This document shows positions 26,047 through 34,183 of a stretch of 64,000 nucleotides of DNA, one piece after another; positions within the stretch are counted from its first letter, which is position 1, and the number at the start of each line of letters is the position of its first letter. A program made the position numbers and the translations under genes. This DNA is from Bradyrhizobium sp. S69 (GTDB taxonomy: Bacteria; Pseudomonadota; Alphaproteobacteria; Rhizobiales; Xanthobacteraceae). The notes under the pieces were generated by a model. That model had not been told where the DNA came from. It searched no databases and saw only the letters and a program-made list of their open reading frames with translations. The stretch covers positions 164,568 to 228,567 of the forward strand of contig NZ_LMUK01000043.1 in assembly GCF_009766005.1 (NCBI RefSeq), in the 5' to 3' direction.

Positions 26047-27261
26047 ATGGCTGGGAACAGCAGGGTGCGGAGCGTTGAAACGCTCGCGTGCGACGCCGGC
26101 TGGCGTAACTATCATTTCGTCAAGATCACCACCGAAGACGGCGTCGTCGGCTACAGCGAATTCGACGAAGGTTTTGGCTCCCCCGGCCTCGGTGCCGCGA
26201 TCGAACGGCTCGCGGTCCGCGTGGTCGGGCAGAACGCCCTGCAGCATGAGCGTATCTTCGCCGAACTGACGGCGGTGACGCGGCCCTCGACCGGCGGCGT
26301 CATCGCCCAGGCGCTGGGCGCCATCGAAAACGCGCTGCTCGACGTCAAGGGCAAGGTGCTGGGCGTGCCCTGCTATGAACTGCTCGGCGGCAAGATCCGC
26401 GACCGCATCCGGGTCTACTGGTCGCATTGCGCGACCTGGCGCATCAACCATCCGTCCTGGTACAAGCCGGCGATTACCGACCTTGATGGCGTCAAGGCGA
26501 TCGGCCGCGAGGTGCGCGAGAAGAAATTCACCGCGCTGAAGACCAACATCTTCACCTACACCGACGGCAAGCCGCAGGGCTGGCGGCCCGGCTTCGGCGT
26601 GCCGTTCGAGCCAGAAATCAATGTCGACCGCCGGGTGTTGCGCGACCTGCGCATGCATCTGGAAGCGATCAGGGACGGCGCCGGGCCTGACGTCGATATC
26701 CTGCTCGATCTCAATTTCAACGCCAAGACCGAGGGCTATCTGAAGATCCTGCGCGAGATCGCCGACCTCGACATGTTCTGGATCGAGATCGACAGCTTCA
26801 GCCCCGAAGCGCTCGGCTATATCCGCCGCCACAGCCCGCACCCGATTTCGTCCTGCGAGACGCTGACCGGCTTGCGCGAGTTCCTGCCGTATTTCCGCGA
26901 GCAGGCGATGGATGTCGCGATCATCGACACGCCCTGGAACGGGGTGTGGCAGTCGATGAAGATCGCCGCCGCCGCGGAGGCCTGCGAGGTCAATGTCGCG
27001 CCGCATAATTTCTACGGCCACCTCTGCACCATGATGAACGCGCATTTCAGCGCGGCGGTGCCCAATCTGCGGATCATGGAAACCGATATCGACCGGTTGG
27101 CCTGGGACCACGAACTGTTCACGCATGCGCCCGAGATCATCGACGGCCATCTCATTATCCCCGACCGCCCGGGCTGGGGCACCGAGCCCAACGAGGAAGC
27201 CCTTCGCGCGCATCCGCCGAAAGGCAAAGGCGGCTTGCTGAGCTACGGCCAGAAGAACTGA
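26047..27261 (+). CDS. Mandelate racemase/muconate lactonizing enzyme family protein
   Basis: Enolase-superfamily protein of 404 residues. The N-terminal capping domain is followed by a TIM barrel with acidic metal ligands in ILLDLNFN, FWIEID and SSCETL, and a C-terminal histidine in NVAPHNFYGHL. Members abstract a proton alpha to a carboxylate to dehydrate, racemise or cycloisomerise acids, often sugar acids. The barrel lysine normally found as KxK reads TALKTN here, so the acid/base set is not canonical mandelate racemase. GGGGAGAAGG gives a strong ribosome-binding site. It lies 60 nt after the RND gene and may be co-transcribed. Confidence 0.85.
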   Translation: MAGNSRVRSVETLACDAGWRNYHFVKITTEDGVVGYSEFDEGFGSPGLGAAIERLAVRVVGQNALQHERIFAELTAVTRPSTGGVIAQALGAIENALLDVKGKVLGVPCYELLGGKIRDRIRVYWSHCATWRINHPSWYKPAITDLDGVKAIGREVREKKFTALKTNIFTYTDGKPQGWRPGFGVPFEPEINVDRRVLRDLRMHLEAIRDGAGPDVDILLDLNFNAKTEGYLKILREIADLDMFWIEIDSFSPEALGYIRRHSPHPISSCETLTGLREFLPYFREQAMDVAIIDTPWNGVWQSMKIAAAAEACEVNVAPHNFYGHLCTMMNAHFSAAVPNLRIMETDIDRLAWDHELFTHAPEIIDGHLIIPDRPGWGTEPNEEALRAHPPKGKGGLLSYGQKN

Positions 27262-27292
27262 GCGATTTGGTTTTCAAATGGCGCTTAAGCAT

Positions 27293-27407
27293 CGTCATTG
27301 CGAGCGATAGCGACTTGTCCGCCGTAGCTCAAGGAGCGAAGGCGGAAGCAATCCAGGGCAACGAAGGAAGCTGGATTGCTTCGTCGCTTCGCTCCTCGCA
27401 ATGACGA
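27293..27407. repeat. Palindromic dispersed repeat, 'CGTCATTGCGAGCG' type
   Basis: A long imperfect hairpin. GTCATTGCGAGCG at the left end matches the right end CGCTCCTCGCAATGAC with small differences, and the inner arms GAAGCAATCCAG and CTGGATTGCTTC pair as well. Elements like this are common between genes in Bradyrhizobiaceae and act as transcript-end structures or non-autonomous repeats. Confidence 0.75.
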
Positions 27408-27613
27408 CGCTGACGATACCCACCGCCGTCATACCCGCGCAGGCGGGTATCCAGTACGCCGCGAGTTTTCAGTTCCATCACGAGCGTCTCGGAATACTGG
27501 ATCGTCCGCCTTCGCGGACGACGACGGTGGAGATGTAGTGCGGACACAACTCCGCATTCTCGCGACGGCATTCGCCCGAGTTTTGCCAGATACGTTCGCC
27601 CTAAATAAAGAGG

Positions 27614-27723
27614 GCGCAGGGAAGACCGGGTGCGCGCTGCACCCGCGGTCTCGCGTGCAAAGGTAGATAAAAAAAGCACACGAGCATACAGGTTCAGCGG
27701 AGGCAGTCCGGCCTTCCCTGCGC
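27614..27723. repeat. 110-bp element bounded by 16-bp inverted repeats
   Basis: GCGCAGGGAAGACCGG at 27614-27629 pairs with CCGGCCTTCCCTGCGC at 27708-27723 (15 of 16). Inside is a second hairpin around GGGTGCGCGCTGCACCC. No transposase is near; it looks like a MITE-like or other dispersed non-coding repeat. Confidence 0.6.
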
Positions 27724-28083
27724 AATGGTGTTACAGCTTATATCGTGCTCTCCCCGGCGAGACCTTGGCTTGTTTGTCACCGTCATTCCCAAGAAGCGCG
27801 AGCTCCTTGCGAATTTGACACCGGCCATTGGGGCGTCAGGACCACACGACTTTGCCGTCCGCTCAAACGCTGTTCGTCAATAGCGTCCTCGCGTCCATCA
27901 CACCCCGACCCGCGTTTCGTGACGAATGCGCATACGCCCCTCTGGTGGGACGGGATGGCACAAGAAGTGAAACTGATTTGCCTTGACGATCAAGCATGAT
28001 CCGCTGCGACACATTGGCACGACGGGCAACTCAAAAAATGCTGTCAAGTTTTATTTGCTGAATCGACGCGTCTCTTAGTGCTG

Positions 28084-28220
28084 CGTCATCCCCGGGATGA
28101 ACGCAATTGCGTTCACCCGTGAGGTGCGCGCACTTTCTTGCGCGCCTCAAAGGATGGCTACGCGCACTGCGCGGAACAACATCCTTCGAGGCTCGCAAGA
28201 GCTCGCACCTCAGGATGACG
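28084..28220. repeat. Dispersed repeat B, copy 1 ('CGTCATCC...GGATGACG')
   Basis: Begins CGTCATCC and ends GGATGACG, with internal GCGTTCACCCGTGAGGTGCG. The same element in the opposite orientation is at 51917-52057 and a shorter relative is at 56582-56689, so it is a true dispersed family in this genome. Confidence 0.8.
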
Positions 28221-28275
28221 GTGCCGTTGCCTCACCCTACGAACTGCTCCCACAAGGGGAGAGGGAAGATCTCGG

Positions 28276-29649
28276 TTACTTCCAATCCAGTAGCGGAGTG
28301 CCGAATGCTCTTTTCCAGACCGTCAGGAAACGTGGAAACCAGGAGTGAGCGACAGCGCCCTGATACGCCCAGGTACAATATTTGAGGCCTTGTTCGGTCA
28401 GCAGTTCCTGATATCCGCCATGCAATTCGGTGGCGGCACGAATCGCGCTCAAGATCTCGCGCGCGCAGGAGCCGTAGGTATCGGTTGCTGAAAATTCGTC
28501 GAAGTCCAGCATGCGGTCGGCGAATTCGACATTGAATGTCGGCCAGGAAGAACGCCCCTGGTAGGATGGCGATGCGATCTTGTGGATCATCTTTCGGCGC
28601 GGGTTATCCACGGAGACCAGGAAGTGAAACGTGTTCGGCACGCGAAACCGCGGTTCGGCGATGATCAGATCCGTCGTGGCTGCGAACAACGCGCGCTCAC
28701 TCCTGCGTTTTAAATCCCAAAATCCCCGCGGCACATTGACGAAGTCGAGCGCCACGCAAGACGAAGGCGCTTCGTTATCGCAATCCAGCGAATGACTGAT
28801 ATGGCCTCGCTTGCCGAACAGACTGAGCAGCTCGGCCTTATATCGTGAAAGTTCGCGCCCGAGCAGTTGCTCCAGCTCGTCGATGCCGATCACCTCGAGT
28901 TCGATGGCGCGCAGGAATGTCGCGTAGATGCACGCATTGGTGACGAAACGCCGGCGTTCGGCGCGGGTATCCGTCGCCGCGGAACGCGGTGCGGCGGCGT
29001 CACACAGCAGATAGCCGGCGCCGTCATCCTCGAACGGCTCCAGGGATCTTGCGAGTTCGACGATCGCTTTTTTCAGATCCTCGCGATATTCGACCAGCAA
29101 CAGGCGGCCCGCATGGGCGCCCTGCGACAATCCCAGATACGACGCGGACGCCCTCTGGTCGGCGCCGATGATTTGCTCCAGACCTGCGAGGATACCCAGC
29201 AGCGTATCCGAAGGCCGCGCAAAATAATTGACGCCGATGTACCGATTGCGTCCTGCCGGGATAATGGTGGTGGTGACGACCCCGGCGCGAACCGCCTCCA
29301 GCATCAGCCGGACGCTTCTTTCGAGCAAACGAACCCGGCGAATGGCATCCTCGGAATCCATGATGGTGTCGGGATCGAGAACATCGGGATAGAACCAGGC
29401 AAAGTCCCGCGGATAATAGGCCGAGGCGTGCGGCGCTCCGGTGACGAGAAACGATTCCGTCGCGGAAAAGGCGCTGTTCATCGAGTCCGCGTACAGTCGA
29501 TCGATTGCCGAAGATGAATGACGTGTCTTTCTGAGGAATCGATCACCGAGAAAATTTGCCGCCTGAATGCCGTTGGCAACGCAGGTGGCAACCGGACCCC
29601 GGTAAAACCGGTACTCGCTATCTCGCGAAACAGGGCTCTTCATATCCAT
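28276..29649 (-). CDS. Unrecognised protein, possibly an (alpha/alpha)6-barrel glycan-active enzyme
   Basis: Protein of 457 residues that I cannot assign. It has no signal peptide or membrane segment. Aromatic-rich stretches such as YYPRDFAWFYPDVLDP, GRNRYIGVNYFARP, ELHGGYQELL and YCTWAYQGAVAHSWFP, spaced through a mostly helical protein, resemble six-hairpin glycosidases, which often have a catalytic RDF/RD near the N-terminus; this is only a resemblance. The start ATG at 29649 has AGGA upstream; a TTG at 29721 would extend it but looks like part of a promoter. GC is lower than its neighbours, and it is flanked by a repeat-rich region, hinting at transfer. Confidence 0.65.
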   Translation of the reverse strand: MDMKSPVSRDSEYRFYRGPVATCVANGIQAANFLGDRFLRKTRHSSSAIDRLYADSMNSAFSATESFLVTGAPHASAYYPRDFAWFYPDVLDPDTIMDSEDAIRRVRLLERSVRLMLEAVRAGVVTTTIIPAGRNRYIGVNYFARPSDTLLGILAGLEQIIGADQRASASYLGLSQGAHAGRLLLVEYREDLKKAIVELARSLEPFEDDGAGYLLCDAAAPRSAATDTRAERRRFVTNACIYATFLRAIELEVIGIDELEQLLGRELSRYKAELLSLFGKRGHISHSLDCDNEAPSSCVALDFVNVPRGFWDLKRRSERALFAATTDLIIAEPRFRVPNTFHFLVSVDNPRRKMIHKIASPSYQGRSSWPTFNVEFADRMLDFDEFSATDTYGSCAREILSAIRAATELHGGYQELLTEQGLKYCTWAYQGAVAHSWFPRFLTVWKRAFGTPLLDWK

Positions 29650-29692
29650 CGATGAACAATGTCCTGAGGTATCGGGGAACGTTGTTTGGTAC

Positions 29693-29721
29693 CCTAAACA
29701 GGGTTGATTCGTCCCTGTCAA
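29693..29721 (-). promoter_or_regulatory. Possible sigma-70-type promoter of the unrecognised 457-residue protein
   Basis: On the minus strand TTGACA (29721-29716) is followed after 17 nt by TTTAGG, a weak -10. The -35 is perfect but the -10 is poor. It sits about 45 nt before the chosen ATG, a reasonable leader length. Confidence 0.25.
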
Positions 29722-29901
29722 ATGCCCGCGATGCGCCCTCCCGGCAGGTTTGTGACATGCCGATTACGCCCTGAAGATGTCGGCTTGTCGGGATAGATCA
29801 GCATTCCGTCAACGCGGCGGAGGCAGCGGGCCCTTTCAACGAAGCAGCCCGATCACCTATGATCCCCCGCGACGGCATACCTCTGTCGGTGGGGATATTG
29901 A

Positions 29902-30651
29902 ATGAGGCGACGCGAGTTCGTCACGGCAATAGGTGGTGCGATGATGTGGCCTCTTGCCGCTCACGCTCAGCAGGAAGCCAAGCCAGACGTGCCGGCGAAA
30001 AGCGTGACCCGCATTCTCGTCATCAATCCGAATTCGTCGCAGGCGACCACCGACATGATGGTGCGGATCGCGCAATCGGCGGCGTCTGACGGCGTCAAAA
30101 TTATCGGCGCCACCGCGACCAGAAGCCCGCAGATGATCGTTCAGCCTGCGGCGCTTACCGCTTCCGCCGCGGAAGTGGTTGAAATCGGAATGCGGCTTGC
30201 CGGCGGTGTCGCCGGTATCATTGTCAGTGCGTTCGGCGATCCCGGCCTGCGCGAATTGCCGGCGCGGGTCGGCGTGCCCGTGGTCGGAATCGCGGAGTCG
30301 TCGATGCTGGAAGCGGCGTCCGGCGACAGACGGTTTGGGGTCGCGACCACGACGCCTGAGCTTGTCGCCGCGATCGACGCACGCGCCGCCGAGCTCGGAC
30401 TGGCGAGCCTCTACGCCGGGGTCCGGCTCACCTCGGGCGACCCTCTTGAGCTCGCCAGACACCCCGATGAGATGACCGAGGCGCTTGGAAAAGCTGTCCT
30501 GGCCTGCATCGAGCTTGATGGAGCCAAGGCCGTCATCATCGGCGGTGGCCCGCTCGGCAATGCCGCAACCGCGCTGGCCCCGCGGTTTGCCGTGCCGGTG
30601 ATCGCCCCCATTCCCGCCGCGGTTCGCCGCGTCCAGAGCCTGGTGCATTGA
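29902..30651 (+). CDS. Exported Asp/Glu/hydantoin-racemase-family protein lacking both catalytic cysteines
   Basis: Protein of 249 residues. The N-terminus MRRREFVTAIGGAMMWPLAAHAQQ is a Tat-like or Sec export signal of the kind common on rhizobial substrate-binding proteins. The mature part matches hydantoin/aspartate racemases (ILVINPNSSQATTDMM, FGDPGLRELPARVGVPVVGIAE). Racemases use two cysteines; at those places this protein has IIVSAFGDPG (Ala) and VIIGGGPLGN (Gly), and no other cysteine fits. It may be a cysteine-free subgroup with different chemistry or a binding protein. It stands alone between divergent and convergent neighbours, with GGGG about 8 nt before the ATG. Confidence 0.8.
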   Translation: MRRREFVTAIGGAMMWPLAAHAQQEAKPDVPAKSVTRILVINPNSSQATTDMMVRIAQSAASDGVKIIGATATRSPQMIVQPAALTASAAEVVEIGMRLAGGVAGIIVSAFGDPGLRELPARVGVPVVGIAESSMLEAASGDRRFGVATTTPELVAAIDARAAELGLASLYAGVRLTSGDPLELARHPDEMTEALGKAVLACIELDGAKAVIIGGGPLGNAATALAPRFAVPVIAPIPAAVRRVQSLVH

Positions 30652-30699
30652 GAGTACAGCTCGACCAATCTCATCGAGCTCGCGGCGTGCTGCGCCCTA

Positions 30700-32253
30700 T
30701 CACCAGCCCTGCTGCTGCTGCACCGGACGATAGTACAGGCGCCGCTGGGGATTGACGGGTGGTGGCGGAGCGACAGGCTGGCCGCCCCAATTGCGGAAAA
30801 ACGAGCCAAAGCCGTCGTCCTCGACGACGTCGCCCCTGGCCACGCGGACGTCGGCGGTCGGCTTGCGCGTGATGAAGCCGCCCTGCGGCTGGTTGTTGAG
30901 CACCGCGACGAACTCGGTGCGATAGTTGGTCTCCGCGCTCAGCGGCTCGTCCGAGATGACGATCGATGATCGCGGCATAGCGGTCGGCGCGATGCGGTCG
31001 AGCACATCCTGCGGGATGGTGATGCGGCCGAGCGCGTCCTTGGCGTCGTCGCCGTTGTCGATCGTGACCACGCTCCAGCGCAGACCGGTATCGTTCTTCG
31101 CCATCGCCGTGAAAATATGCGTACCGAGCGGCTTGCCGGGATCGCGGATGGTAACGGGAACCTCGATGGTCGAATCGAACACCTCGCCGCCGCCGTCCGG
31201 CGCCGGCTTGTGGGTGTTACGCCGCACATAAAGCTTTTGCGTCGCGCGGCTGATGTAGACCGAGACCGGCTCAAGCGCGAGCTTGGCCTCGCTCGCCGCC
31301 TTGGCGGTGTCGGTCTTCTTTGGCCCGGCCGCCTTGGCGGCATCCTTTGCGGCGGCAGCGGCATCGAGCTTCGACTTCGCGTCGGCCTTGGCGGTGTCGA
31401 GCTGCGTGCCCAGATCGGTGGCTTTGGCCGTCGCCTTCTGCTGCAAGTCCCCGGCTCGCGCCTTGGCCTCGTCGGTCTGGGCGGCGGCGAGCACCCTGTC
31501 GGCGTAGGCGAGCTCAGTGTCGGCGCGGGTCTTGAGTCCCTGCAGCTTGCGCAGCGTCGCCGGGACCAATGCGGCCTCGCGCGTCGCTGCCGCGGCGGCC
31601 TTCTTGGTCTCGTCGGCGGCCTTGGCGGCTTCCGCAGCCTCGCGGGCGAGCGCTTCGGCCTTGGCCGGCGCAGCCGCGATCGCTTCCTTGTTCGGCACGA
31701 ACAGCGCCGGATCGGAGAAATCGACCGGCTCGGCGTCGTTTGGCGAGATGATCACGCGCATCCCGATCTCGGTCTTGTCGAACAGTTTTTCCGCAAAGCC
31801 AAAGGGCATCCGCACGCAGCCATGCGAGGCCGCATAGCCGGGCAGCGGCCCGCCGTGCAGCGCGACGCCGTTCCAGGTGATGCGCTGCATGTTCGGCATG
31901 AAGGCATCGTCATAGAGGCTCGAATGATGGTCCTTGTCCTTCTCAAGGAGGGCGAAGACGCCGGCCGGCGTCTCGCGTCCCGTGGTGCCGGTCGATACCG
32001 GCGCGCGCAGGATCCAGCCGTCGGCGTCGTAGAAGGTCACCTTCTGGCTCTTGATCGACACGATCGCCATGATCGGCTCGCCGGCCTCGCGCGGCGCCGT
32101 CGCCTCGACGGGGGGCGCCGAGCGCGCCTGTCGCGCCACGGCCTGGGGGGTCAGCGCCGCCAGGGCCACCATCGCCGCGAGCGTCACCATCGCGGGAGGC
32201 CCCCGCCGCCGCATCGCCACGGAGGATTGCGCCGTCGTCGATCGATTTACCAT
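30700..32253 (-). CDS. L,D-transpeptidase (YkuD/ErfK) with a coiled-coil linker and a second degenerate YkuD-like region
   Basis: Exported cell-wall enzyme of 517 residues that cross-links peptidoglycan stem peptides or attaches proteins. After an N-terminal hydrophobic export segment (residues 21-41) the YkuD domain has HGG at 133-135 and the catalytic SHGCVRMP with Cys146. Residues about 180-320 are Ala/Lys/Asp-rich and probably a long coiled coil. A second region from about 328 (VYISRATQKLYVRRN ... PLGTHIFTAM) repeats the start of a YkuD fold but shows no HxxxxHGC motif. The C-terminus is Pro/Gln-rich. MVNRSTTAQ is the most plausible start. Confidence 0.87.
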   Translation of the reverse strand: MVNRSTTAQSSVAMRRRGPPAMVTLAAMVALAALTPQAVARQARSAPPVEATAPREAGEPIMAIVSIKSQKVTFYDADGWILRAPVSTGTTGRETPAGVFALLEKDKDHHSSLYDDAFMPNMQRITWNGVALHGGPLPGYAASHGCVRMPFGFAEKLFDKTEIGMRVIISPNDAEPVDFSDPALFVPNKEAIAAAPAKAEALAREAAEAAKAADETKKAAAAATREAALVPATLRKLQGLKTRADTELAYADRVLAAAQTDEAKARAGDLQQKATAKATDLGTQLDTAKADAKSKLDAAAAAKDAAKAAGPKKTDTAKAASEAKLALEPVSVYISRATQKLYVRRNTHKPAPDGGGEVFDSTIEVPVTIRDPGKPLGTHIFTAMAKNDTGLRWSVVTIDNGDDAKDALGRITIPQDVLDRIAPTAMPRSSIVISDEPLSAETNYRTEFVAVLNNQPQGGFITRKPTADVRVARGDVVEDDGFGSFFRNWGGQPVAPPPPVNPQRRLYYRPVQQQQGW

Positions 32254-32688
32254 GCCATACCCCAGTTGAAATGCTTGCCCGCGTTCGTGTCGATCACATG
32301 ACAGATCGCGATTTCTGGATTGACTACCCGCCGCCACGCCCATGCGCCAATTCGCTCCTGTGGATCATCGTTCCAGTAGCAAATCTCTCATATACGACAC
32401 CCCGCGCAGGAGGAAGGCTGGCGCGCGGCTGAAATTGGGACTTTTCAAACTTCACACGGCGTCCGAATTGAGTCCGCCAAGCGCGTGCCGCCCGACAATA
32501 TACGGGGTGTCTGATCAAACGGTTTACCGCCGCGCGCCCATATATTGCGGCATTTTCGCCGCCGAGTGACGTCCGTCACGTCGATCTCGCAACGATGGTA
32601 TGCCGATAGGCCAAAATTGTTGCCGGTCACAAAATCTGCCTCTATGGCTGTCGCGACGGCCCTCCTCGGCCGGTGCGGGAGTGACGGC
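32254..32688. other. Divergent intergenic region between the L,D-transpeptidase and the amidohydrolase
   Basis: No gene or repeat was recognised in about 435 nt. It must contain promoters for both flanking genes. Open frames entering the amidohydrolase from upstream have no sequence resembling the family and are preceded by no ribosome-binding site. Confidence 0.4.
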
Positions 32689-34179
32689 ATGGCGGGCTTG
32701 GTAATCACGGGTGGCCGGGTGGTGGATCCCGCCAGCGGGATGGACGCGGTCGGCGATGTCGCGGTGCTGGACGGCAAGATCGCCGCGGTCGGTACCGGGC
32801 TCGGCAGCGCCGAGCGGTCGATCGATGCGACCGGACTGGTGGTCGCCCCCGGCTTCATCGATCTGCACGCCCACGGCCAGTCGATCCCGGCCGACCGCAT
32901 GCAGGCGTTCGACGGGGTGACGACGACGCTCGACCTCGAAGCCGGCGTGTTGCCGGTCGCCTCCTGGTATCGGCAGCAGGCCGCGCACGGACGCGTGCTG
33001 AACTACGGTGCCTCCGCCAACTGGGCGTTTGCACGGATCGGCGCGATGACCGGTTCCAACGCCGAAAGCTCGCTGGAGGCGTTCGGCAATGCGATGCGCG
33101 ATCGCCGCTGGATCGACAATGTGGCCAGCGAAGCCGAGGCGGCCGGCATCCTCGAGCGCCTCGCCGGCGGCCTGAACGAGGGCGGCATCGGCATCGGCAT
33201 CCTCAACGCCTATGCGCCGGGCGCCGGCGTGCAGGAACTGACGGCGGTGTGTCAATTGGCGGCGGCGCGCGCGGTGCCGACCTTCACCCACGTCGCCTAC
33301 ATGTCCCGCATCGACCCGGAAAGTGCTGCCGAGGCCTATATCCGCCTGATCGGCTATGCCGGCGCCACCGGCGCGCATATGCACATCTGCCATTTCAATT
33401 CCTCCAGCAAGACCGACGTCGAGCGTTGCGCCGTGCTGGTCGCGAAAGCGCAGGCGCAAGGGCTTCCGATCACGGTCGAAGCCTATCCCTACGGCACTGG
33501 TTCGACGGTGCTTGCCGCGGCGTTCTTCAGCGACCCGGAATTCGAGGCGCGCAACGGTACCGGCTACGATTCGGTGCAGCGGGTGACCGACGGGCGTCGC
33601 TTCCGGGACCGCGAGGAGTTGTTGGCGGCACAGGCCACCGAACCCTCGACGCTGGTGCTGTGGCATATCCTGGATACCGAGAACAATTCGCACCACCGTG
33701 ACCTCCTCGATATCTCGGTGCTGTATCCCGGCGGCGCGATCGCATCGGACGCGATGCCCTGGACGTTATCCGACGGCAGCGTCTACAGCGGCGACGCCTG
33801 GCCGCTGCCCGCGGACGCGACCTCGCATCCGCGCTCGGCCGGCTGTTTCACGCGCTTCATCCGCGAATGGGTGCGTGAGCGCCAGACCGTGTCGCTCATC
33901 GAGGGCATCCGCAAATGCGCGCTGATCCCGGCGGAGATTCTCGGGCCCAGCACCCCCGCGATGCGGGCCAAGGGAAGGCTGCAGCCGGGCGCCGATGCCG
34001 ACATCGTGGCGTTCGACTTCGACACGCTCACCGACAAAGCCGAATTCTCGGCGATGAACCGTCCGTCGGAAGGCGTGCGTCATCTGGTGGTCAGCGGCCA
34101 CGAATTGATCCGCGATGGCGTGCTGGATGTGGCGGCGCGGCCTGGCCAGCCGGTGCGCCGGCCCATTGCCGGGGGTTAA
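32689..34179 (+). CDS. Amidohydrolase, N-acyl-D-amino-acid deacylase/dihydroorotase-like
   Basis: Metal-dependent TIM-barrel hydrolase of 496 residues. It shows GGRVVDPASG and APGFIDLHAHGQ with the HxH pair at residues 60 and 62, Glu84 near the position of a bridging ligand, His201 in FTHVAYM, HICHFN at about 232-235, and the catalytic aspartate in IASDAMPW. D-aminoacylases and hydantoinase-like enzymes share this pattern; the exact amide substrate is not readable. GGGAG 8 nt upstream supports the ATG at 32689. The COG0523 GTPase begins 4 nt after its stop, suggesting metal delivery to this enzyme. Confidence 0.85.
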   Translation: MAGLVITGGRVVDPASGMDAVGDVAVLDGKIAAVGTGLGSAERSIDATGLVVAPGFIDLHAHGQSIPADRMQAFDGVTTTLDLEAGVLPVASWYRQQAAHGRVLNYGASANWAFARIGAMTGSNAESSLEAFGNAMRDRRWIDNVASEAEAAGILERLAGGLNEGGIGIGILNAYAPGAGVQELTAVCQLAAARAVPTFTHVAYMSRIDPESAAEAYIRLIGYAGATGAHMHICHFNSSSKTDVERCAVLVAKAQAQGLPITVEAYPYGTGSTVLAAAFFSDPEFEARNGTGYDSVQRVTDGRRFRDREELLAAQATEPSTLVLWHILDTENNSHHRDLLDISVLYPGGAIASDAMPWTLSDGSVYSGDAWPLPADATSHPRSAGCFTRFIREWVRERQTVSLIEGIRKCALIPAEILGPSTPAMRAKGRLQPGADADIVAFDFDTLTDKAEFSAMNRPSEGVRHLVVSGHELIRDGVLDVAARPGQPVRRPIAGG

Positions 34180-34183
34180 AAAG

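Larger units (their letters stand above)
27262..28275. other. About 1 kb repeat-rich intergenic region without a convincing gene
   Basis: The space between two converging genes is made of short dispersed repeats: a hairpin element at 27293-27407, an element bounded by inverted repeats at 27614-27723, a decayed stretch to about 28070 that resembles repeats I recall from Bradyrhizobium genomes, and a further repeat at 28084-28220. Several open frames of 60-115 codons occur, but their compositions match translated repeats rather than proteins. Confidence 0.7.

Noticed and set aside
22591..27213. A 1540-codon open frame on the minus strand
   Set aside because: It runs antisense through the orphan RND and enolase-family genes; the composition is that of a shadow frame and no start signal is present.
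27601..27999. Small frames in the repeat-rich gap, e.g. one containing GKTGCALHPRSRV
   Set aside because: They translate palindromic repeat DNA. Such products are familiar as false calls in Bradyrhizobium annotation.
29716..29721. TTG as an upstream start giving a longer unrecognised protein
   Set aside because: The ribosome-binding site is 15 or more nt away and the TTG is part of a TTGACA promoter-like box; the ATG at 29649 is better.
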